Origin: Leptasterias polaris
Taxonomy: Eukaryota; Echinodermata; Asteroidea; Forcipulatida; Asteriidae
NCBI GenBank assembly: GCA_037783415.1
Contig: JAZGTN010000061.1
Location: 1,550,001 to 1,614,000 of the forward strand
Length of the DNA stretch: 64,000 bases
Direction of reading: 5' to 3'
Positions 56,603-64,000 of the stretch are shown piece by piece. The stretch's first letter is position 1. Each line of letters opens with the position of its first letter. The position numbers and the translations under genes were made by a program. The notes below the pieces were generated by a model that was given only the letters and a program-made list of their open reading frames with translations, did no database searches and had not been told where the DNA came from.

Positions 56603-57253
56603 ATTGAAGTGTGGTGGGTTTGCATTTTCACCCTTATTTATAGCTGGGCATGCTATTGAAACATGTAAAGAAATATTACCATGACACTTACCTTTTGTAA
56701 TAAACTACTCATTCATGTTTCTTCAAGAAAAGAAAGTTATGTAATACAGCATCACATGTGAATATTGAATTATGGAATTTTTCTATCCCACCTATGAATA
56801 TGAATGGAACTGGCGACCCTAATAAACAATAGAACACAATGTAAGTGTATGTACATGCAGTACCCAAGTCATTGTATTGAGCTAATACATGCATTGTTTA
56901 TTTACTGATCCCTAAATAAATGTCAGGAATGTGTGTACTGTAGTATGCATAAAACTTGTATTTGATGAAGTACACACAGTATCACAGACTACATTGCAGT
57001 ATAGTACATGTACATGGTATAGTGTAGGGCCTAACACTGCATTCAACACAAAAAGACCAACTCTACCAAAATCAACCAGTGGTTTGAAATGGCTGAAAGA
57101 CCAACTCCACCAAAATCAACCAGGATGTTATGTCCTAAAAGACCAACTCCATCAAAATCAACCAAATGTTTCAATCTGGTGGTGTACCAAATCTTACAAA
57201 ATCAACCATATTCCACCGATTGATTTTGATGGATTTGGTGCTGTTAGGGTTAA

Positions 57254-57536
57254 GATACTTTAAAAAATCACCCTTGTTTAGAATGTAGAATAAATAGTTC
57301 TGAATACAAATACTGTATATTTGGTTTGCGGTAACACCATGTGTATATCTATTTGCTAGGTAGATTTGTTCTTTGAGAACTTGTCTTGCTTTTTATTCTA
57401 CTGCCGCGGAGTAGATTATTCGGAATTCAGGAGACTTCTCAGTTCTGAAAAGAACTGTCCTGCTTATTAACTACTACCTGGGCGGGAGGTAGGATATTGG
57501 CCGGGACTACACTACTTTCGCTATGTGGATCGAGGA
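57254..57536. other. Flank of the piggyBac element
   Basis: AT-rich, then a CTGCCGCGGAGTAG phrase at 57401 that is repeated in the inverted repeat that follows. Confidence 0.4.
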
Positions 57537-57677
57537 GACTTCTCGTTATTAACTACACCAGGAACTACACTGCTGCGGAGTGAGTTCTATAAAGCAGAAT
57601 GACTAGAGCAAGCTAGTCGAAACGTTTAGACCTATTAAGAACTCACTCCGCGGCAGTGTAGTTAATAACGAGAAGTC
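57537..57677. repeat. Inverted repeat with about 40-bp arms and an inner hairpin ending in GAAACG
   Basis: GACTTCTCGTTATTAACTAC at 57537 and its complement ending at 57677 form arms that continue through CCGCGGAGTGAGTTCT. The left arm has an extra 12 bp (a CAGGAACTACAC duplication). The 51-bp centre holds GACTAG-AGCAAG-CTAGTC followed by GAAACG. It looks like the end of a mobile element; the family is unknown. Confidence 0.7.
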
Positions 57678-58795
57678 CCAAATACAAATACTGCTTCTCT
57701 TCTTTTTATTTGATGTTTTCATTGCTATTATACCAATAAATGCAACAACTGGTTTCAGAGATGTTATGTAGATCCATCTTTAGATGTCATCCCCAGCCCT
57801 GTCTTCCTCCTCAACAACTCATCTGCTGAATCTCTGATGAATCTCTGCTGATCTCTGCTGATATCTTTATGCGTGCGATATACATTTTGTGCACCATGTT
57901 GTTACGTCAGTCTTGTAAAATATAAACAAAACAATCTTTTACTTTTTCTTTAATATAGTAAAAAAAAAAAAATGTTAGCACAAATAATGGTGCTGTTGTG
58001 ATAACAATTTAATAGTATGTATGGACATGTAAATGTACATAACTTAACTTCAACCGCTATATTGACAGATGAATGACACACCTCCGCCGTTACTAAAACT
58101 GTTCAGGGCTGAATCTTCCACACATTTCGTCACTAGTTTCCATTCCTCAAGAGGAGGAGTGTACACTTTTAAAGATGGAATACATAGCCCAACCACACCA
58201 AAACTTTTTGGAGCACAACTTGCACTGTTCTGTACACCTGTCTGAATTGAAGTACGGTCATTCTTGGAGGTGTCAAGTTCCTCTTTCATCGAGAAAAACT
58301 GGGCTTGACTAAGATACGTTGAAATGTACCTCCAAACTATGTCTTTACTCATACCCGCCAAAGGAGACCCTGATCAAGGAATAATATTATTGACACAAAA
58401 GGAAAATTATAAGTTAAGGGTGAGATTTGGAAGTGTGCATGGTGCCGGGACAAACAGTTAAAAACAGTTAATAAACAGTAAAAATATGGAGTAGCACCGT
58501 GAACAATTCTTTTTTGTGCCTAACCCTCGACTTTGGGGAACAAGGGACGTTAAACTCATTGATGATGTTGGTGATGATGATTGAGATTCTGAAGAGAACC
58601 AAGAGAAAACTCAACAGTTAAGACAGTATGCTCTGTTCATCATCAGGGGAATGAGCTACTTAAAGGGTGTTGACATCTTTCTATTGTTATATTTATAAAA
58701 TAAAAAACCCAATTCTGCTTAGTTGGCACTCCAGTATCCTGGAGGTTTACATACGAATTTAACTAACAGATATAAATTTAACTAAGAGACTCACC
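57678..58795. other. Intergenic; short minus-strand open frame at 58050-58361 not recognised
   Basis: The 103-codon frame has no domain I know. The stretch also holds an A-run at 57960-57971 and repeated TCTGCTGA words near 57830. Confidence 0.35.
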
Positions 58796-59890
58796 TCAAT
58801 GCACTGTGAACATTGGATGTCTTGTGAAATCTGCTGTAACTGTACCATCCCGGTCCCATTTGCCATGAGAAGGCTTAAGTGCCTCTGACATATGTAAATT
58901 GATGATACCACTTGGCCTTGAGACGATGCAGATAAACGCATGTGCCATCGCCAACCTCATAGCAATCAGAAAGTGGAAACTCGGGAGTGGCTGCTTGCTG
59001 GTTTCAGCTTCTTGAACAATGTCATTGAAAACTTTCACAACATTGTCCCCAACCATAATTTAGCGGTACACTTTCTGCAGATTGAGTACAGGCCTTTCTC
59101 TCTCTTCCTGCTTCTTCAAATGCATGTTTTTTTTCTTCTTACAACTCAATTCAGCAAGCCTGCATTTGACAAACACAAGAAATCCATTGGAAAGCTTCAC
59201 AGATTTCATCGTGCAAGCAAATTTTGAAGCACGGTTGATGTAATCAAGTTTGTTATATAAAGACCCATGTTTTGATATCCTGAGAGCCACAGCTGAATTT
59301 TTTCTTGCGCTGCCATTTACTCCCATGGTAAGTCCGATGCAGTCTCCATCGCTTGTCCACCATTAGCAAAATGCAAATACTTTGATACCACTTGAACAAC
59401 TTCCTGTGGATGATTCGAGCTAGGTAGAGCTCTACCTGTCTCTCTGATGTAGTGTTCAAGTTCTTTGAAAAGACATTGACGATATGAACTATTCAGCCCA
59501 ATGATTTTTGCGCTATTGTGTGCCCTGCTTGTAAAGGACTGAAATTTCGCTAGTGAGATGGTGCACTGTCTGTGTTGGGTTTACGGATCAACTTGCCAAC
59601 AAAATCATCACGCAAGTCATCAAAACTACTGTTGAAACTTTGTTCTGTTTCCTCTTTGCTATGTTGCCAGGTATCAGGGCTGTTGCTGTCTTTGGAGCCA
59701 GAGGAAGGCTGGAGTGTCTTGGTTGGATTGGATGCAGGTGTTTTTGGCTCCTTGACAGATGACAATTTCCACTTATGCACCTTTGCCATGTGGTTGTAGA
59801 TGTTGGCGTAAACCTTTCCATAATGACAACCAAGAGGACAAGCCTTCCGATTGCTGGTTTAAATCTTTACTTTGTTGCAGATGTTCTGCA
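58796..59890 (-). pseudogene. Zinc-finger protein remnant, possibly tyrosine-recombinase (Crypton-like)
   Basis: The minus strand reads through three frames. First a C2H2-like finger (CPLGCHYGKVYANIYNHMAK, then VH, about 59780-59845) and a polar linker. Then SSYRQCLFKELEHYIRETGR and ALPSSNHPQEVVQVVSKYL (about 59380-59500). Then a Lys-rich stretch (59326-59060). Last PLPSFHFLIAMRLAMAHAFI and CIVSRPSGIINLHMSEA (59056-58796), where an Arg in a helix-rich context could be the first catalytic Arg of a tyrosine recombinase. The order finger, helical domain, R-containing core resembles Crypton-type invertebrate proteins. No second catalytic box or active Tyr was found. Frames are broken or separated by unseen introns. 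Confidence 0.35.
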
Positions 59891-62040
59891 GCTTTGATTG
59901 TAATGGTGAAAAAACTCACCCTTTTTTCACAGGACATTGAAACAAACGAGGGAAGTAATTTTTTTTGTTCAGTTTAACCAAACATTTCTTTGACAGCTAA
60001 CTTTGAACACTTTATCTTAGAAGGTAATTGTCTGTATTTACATGGGCGTGAATTACGTCATGGTCTACAAGGAGTTGAAAGGGTTGCACAGCCACTTGTG
60101 GCATGAATCCATCATCCTCTCCATTATTAAGGTCTTGGAATATATAAGATATAATGCCTAGAGCTCATGCTTGGTGCACTCCCATTCTTTCAGTCTGAAC
60201 AGAATGCACAACTTCCTCAAAAGTGCGAATCTGTCTCGGGGTGTCTTCATTTTCTAACAAGAATGCCAAGCTCTGATAACATTTGCCACTGGGCAAAAAA
60301 CAAAACTGTGCTAGCACATGCTCATGCTGTCTTTTTTTTTTTCTAACCGGAGCATTTGTCCTCTGGTCAGACCCAGTTCCACCAACCATATACTTCCTTT
60401 GCAGATCCACCCACTGTCGCAAATTTTTCGCAATGAGACATTGAGATGAAATCAAAGTACTGATTAAAATAACTGTTCTGGGATGGACGGGATCTGATGT
60501 GGCACTAATAACTAGATTTGGAGTCCATTTATTATTACTGTCCTTTTTCTAAAGATTTCATCGCAGTAGTCTTTGCATGGCGATTCAAAATACATGTGGA
60601 AGTGGCAGGATGGCAGGGCTCAGTTAGTAATCAAATAAAACTTGAAGGTTCTGTTTTCCCTCTTTTTCTTCTTAATTTGGTATGATTTTCTAGCTTATCT
60701 CCAAATGAGTGGTCCAATAAAACCTGAAACTTCTGCTTCCCCTCTTCTCTTCTTGAGTTGATATAGTTTTTTGACTGGGAAAATGCTCATTGGTATTGCA
60801 CTGCTAGGTTAAAGAAAAGAAATATTTGAAATGTTAAAGATCTTAAACTGGACATCCATGCCTTTGACAGGGAGTTGATTGGAAAAGCATGGGATTTGGG
60901 TCAGACCCAGCCTATTGGAATTCCTTGCTGTTTGTTCTTGATTCTGGCTGGATCAACAACCTCCTCATTGTGTACTTGAGTAGTCCTTGACATATGCCCG
61001 CATGTGATTATATGAATTCACTGAAAGAGCCAAGTCTGTCTGTGTTTTCCATTTACTCTACCCTTTCTGTTTAAATTAAGACACATCTGATTGTACTTCA
61101 GAACATTGTAGAAACTAAAATCAGGAATGTTGGCACAATTTTCAGTGCAATAATTGAGTCTACCAGTACATTCTGCTTTTATGAATGCTTTTCAAATACA
61201 GAGTCCTTAAACATTGTTATGTAGGATTTGTAGCCCTTTTCTTCCTTGTCCATTATTGCAATATTCATCAACTAATTTAAATTCTGGTTCCATACCAGGA
61301 TTTTGTATATATTTTTTTATAGAACGTTTTGCTCCTTTATTTGAAGCCTTTCAAACACCCATCATGAGGTACAGTCAAAGAAATTTGTTTTGAAGAAACT
61401 TGTCATTCAATTGAACCAAAGAGTGGTAATACAGAGACTGTATGAATGTGTGAATACATGTGTGTAAGTAAATGAGTTAATGTGAGTTATATACATGTCT
61501 TTAAAACAGTGATAGCTGCTAAGAAAAATCTACTACCTTTGAAATATTGTTATAATTTTGTATACCATGGATTTTTATTGAATTTTAAGATTTGCCTTTA
61601 ATGGTTTGTATCTACTTGTAAAAACAAGACAAAAACAATGCCAGAAAAAATGCAATTGAAACTGATTCTGCCTTGACCTGGAGGTAGAGTGAATTCCTTT
61701 ATTCCTAGTTAAACTATTCTGTACAATAATTGTGCTGTTTATTTCGACTTTTCTCAAGTTTATCCATTCTTTAGTAGAGAGTTTCAATTGATTCAGATGG
61801 TACCCTTGAGGATGAGAATGACAAATGTCAGAAGTAGAAGGGCACTTGAATTGCTAGTTATAGAGACCTACTGCATTAATTCAGGAATCACTTCATTTAT
61901 AATGAGATCCTCTCTAGTTCTTAAGAAACGCCAAACATAAACCTGTGGAGAAAGAGAAAACAAATTGTTTTAAACTTGGGCAAAGTGTGCAAGGGGTGAC
62001 ATCGAAATTGAAAATAATTCATAACCAACAAGTGAAATGG
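59891..62040. other. Intergenic; minus-strand open frame 60165-60455 not recognised
   Basis: The 96-codon frame (MISSQCLIAKNLRQWVDLQR.., ..FEEVVHSVQTERMGVHQA) has no family I can name. It lies upstream of the zinc-finger remnant on the same strand and might be part of it. The rest is AT-rich. Confidence 0.35.
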
Positions 62041-64000
62041 TTAGTCTTAATTGCAATGCTTTATCACAGTGGTAGTGAACTGATGCATGTCATTTTGGTT
62101 TACAGGCCACCCTATTCAAGTACTCACAAAATAACAGTCAAAACCTTCTTGCATGAGTTTGGAATTCTTATGGAGCGTGCTTTAACATCACCGGGTCATC
62201 TAGTTGTATTAGGAGATCTAAACGTGCATGTTGACGATCCACATTGTGCTGATGGTAAACAGTTCATTGACTTATTTACTTCTTTTGGATTGGTGCAGCA
62301 TATTGTTGGGCCGACCCATGTTAAGGGTCACACTCTTGACGTGGTTTTAACCCGTTGTGCTGACCCTTGGCTGAGTAACTTTGTAATTGATTCATTCATG
62401 CCCTCTGATCATGCTTCGATTCATTTTGTGTCAACCTTGTATCGACCACCGCCAGTGAAAGTGGTAAAACAACATCGTGTTCTGAACAATATTGACACTG
62501 AATCATTGAAAGATTCAATTTGTTCGTCACTTGAGGACCTGCAAAGCAATGCTGATGTGAACGCCCTTTGTCAGGCATATAACTCTGCCCTTGTTTATGC
62601 TATTGATGAACATGCACCACGACGCACTAAAACACTAATTGACAAACCTCGGGCTGAGTGGTTCTCTTTGGAACTTATGGAAGAACGTAGACTTTTAAGG
62701 AGTCTTGAACGGAAATGGTTGCATACAAAGCTTGAAGTTCATGGCCAGATATATAAGGCAATGCGGTCATCGTACAATAAAAACATGGAGAAAGCCAAGA
62801 CTGAATTTCACTGTAATCGTATTCAAGCTGCTGATTCAAAAGAACTATTTTCAATTGTAGATAAACTATCATGTGCTAAGGGGTCGTCCCGACAGATTTT
62901 ACCCGATCTACCTGATTTTGAGCCCTCTAACTTGCCAGATGTTTTTGCAAATTATTTCTGTCAGAAGATAGTTCAAATTCGATCTAATTTGCAGATTGGT
63001 ATTGAAAATGAAAGTGATTACGTTTTTTCTGAACACAAAGTTCATCCTTCATGTCAGTTTAATTTTTTTGAATCTGTGAGTGTGGATGATGTTCTGCATA
63101 TAGTGCGTAAGATGTCTGCTAAGACATGCCCGTTAGATCCTATGCCTACAAAACTGGTTAAAGATTGTCTTAATATCTTAGCTCCTATACTGGCCCGCAT
63201 TGTCAATACGTCTTTTGATTCTGGTATTTTTCCATTTGATTGTAAGGAGGCAATTGTTAGTCCTTTAATTAAAAAAACTGGTTTAGATAGAAATGTTTTT
63301 AAAAACTACCGTCCTGTATCTAATTGTTCATTTTTAGATAAATTTCTTGAAAAGGCTGGTTTTCTTCAACTTCACACATATTTACGGGATAATACATTGT
63401 ATGGTAAATTTCAGTCTGCCTATCGTGAGGGCCATAGTACCGAAACGGCCCTCCTACGAGTGCACAATGATGTTATGTGTGCTCTTGATAGGCAGCATGA
63501 TGTTATTTTAGTCATGCTGGATTTGTCTGCCGCCTTTGACACCGTTGACCATGACATTCTTGCAAAAAGATTACATGACCGCTTTGGAATTAGGAGTAAA
63601 GTCTATGACTGGCTGAATTCTTTTCTGCGTGGAAGAACACAAAGGGTGTCAATTGGGTCAATGTTGTCAGGGCGGCAGACTCTCCAGTTTGGAGTGCCAC
63701 AAGGTTCTGTTCTGGGACCTGTTTTGTTTTCTCTTTACATGGATCCACTCGAGGACATTATTGCCCGCCATGGTCTTAATTGTGTAATTTATGCTGATGA
63801 TTGTCAGCTTTACATTTCTTGTGGCTCTCGTGCTAATTTTTCTTGTGTGACTCAAATTGAGTCCTGCATTGACGAAATCCGTTGCTGGATGCGAACAAAT
63901 ATGCTTGCATTAAACGATAGCAAGACTGAAGTCTTGTGGTTTTCTTCACGCTTCAAAGATTCCAGTCTTCGGGACGTGAAGACAGATGTGCGGATTGGTG
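62041..64000 (+). mobile_element. CR1/L2-like non-LTR retrotransposon, 5'-truncated, cut by the right window edge
   Basis: The plus-strand frame is open without a stop from about 62040 to 64000. No N-terminal endonuclease motif (ETW box) or NPGP segment precedes it, so the copy is truncated inside the endonuclease or its front part is scrambled. The 3' end lies outside the window. Confidence 0.88.
62085..64000 (+). CDS. Non-LTR endonuclease (partial) and reverse transcriptase, open at right edge
   Basis: It reads HVILVYRPPYSS, VVLGDLNVHVDD (GDxN box, about 62210), TLDVVLTR and MPSDHASIHF (about 62398) from the AP endonuclease. An Arg/Lys-rich linker and CPLDPMPTKLVKD follow. The RT has VFKNYRPVSNCSF, FQSAYREGHSTETAL, MLDLSAAFDTVDHD (about 63520-63555), FGVPQGSVLGP (about 63690) and IYADDCQLYI (about 63787). 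No stop or frameshift is seen in 640 codons, so the retained part is young. The beginning is undefined because of truncation. Confidence 0.9.

Larger units (their letters stand above)
49623..57253 (-). mobile_element. piggyBac-type DNA transposon, 7.6 kb with nested insertions
   Basis: TTAACCCTAAC at 49623 and GTTAGGGTTAA ending at 57253 are exact inverted termini with TTAA at each edge, the piggyBac target site. Inside each end are five copies of a motif like ACCAAATCCATCAAAATCAA: left at 49661, 49718, 49761, 49798 (inverted) and 49859; right at 57055, 57099, 57141, 57185 and 57219 (inverted). These probably bind transposase. The transposase pseudogene is at 54410-56602. Without the nested non-LTR element (about 4 kb) the transposon would be about 3.5 kb. 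Confidence 0.85.

Noticed and set aside
57588..57640. Hammerhead ribozyme
   Set aside because: GAAAC follows a stem, but the CUGAUGA core is absent: the sequence before the stem is GAATGA, and its last bases pair in the stem.

Overview
The window is metazoan nuclear DNA. Its coding exons are short, with GT..AG introns in consistent phase. The rest is AT-rich intron and intergenic DNA full of ACATGTAC-type simple repeats, CR1/L2-like non-LTR retrotransposons, a piggyBac-type transposon, many small inverted-repeat elements (MITEs) and several large tandem arrays. This mix (including non-LTR elements with 2A-like NPGP motifs) suggests a marine invertebrate, perhaps a deuterostome such as an echinoderm, hemichordate or amphioxus; the species assignment is inference. 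Nothing bacterial, plasmid-like or CRISPR-like was seen.

Layout. At 1-3497 on the minus strand is the 5' part of a SARA/endofin-type (ZFYVE9/ZFYVE16) gene: a 22-codon first exon and one very large exon that runs off the left edge. From 3.5 to 13.7 kb there is no gene I can support, only MITEs, two minisatellites and a nearly perfect 214-bp palindrome.

From 13778 to 44107 on the plus strand lies the main gene, which I rebuilt as 14 coding exons. Most splice phases agree; the end of exon 3 lies inside a repeat and is unresolved. It encodes an N-terminal region of unknown function, a long acidic Ser/Asp/Glu repeat, a GNAT acetyltransferase domain resembling GCN5/PCAF, a helical and acidic linker, and a C-terminal PARP (ADP-ribosyltransferase) domain. 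Four tandem arrays sit in it: a 42-bp coding array, a 134-bp array of duplicated partial exons, a 110-bp intronic array of about 65 copies, and a 73-bp intronic array. An intact 1175-codon non-LTR element lies antisense in one intron, and a piggyBac-like MITE in another.

From 44.1 to 49.6 kb are a tRNA-related sequence and a SWIM zinc-finger fragment. From 49623 to 57253 is one piggyBac-type transposon with TTAACCCTAAC termini, iterated subterminal motifs and a decayed transposase. A 4-kb non-LTR element is nested inside it, and a 204-bp non-LTR tail is nested in that. From 57.5 to 60.5 kb are an inverted repeat and minus-strand remnants of a zinc-finger protein that may be a tyrosine recombinase. 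The right edge (62.0-64.0 kb) is a third CR1/L2-like element, cut off by the window end.

The most interesting objects are the GNAT-PARP gene, whose usual catalytic residues look changed in both domains, the repeat arrays that carry in-phase splice signals, and a covarying 3'-terminal hairpin shared by four non-LTR copies.
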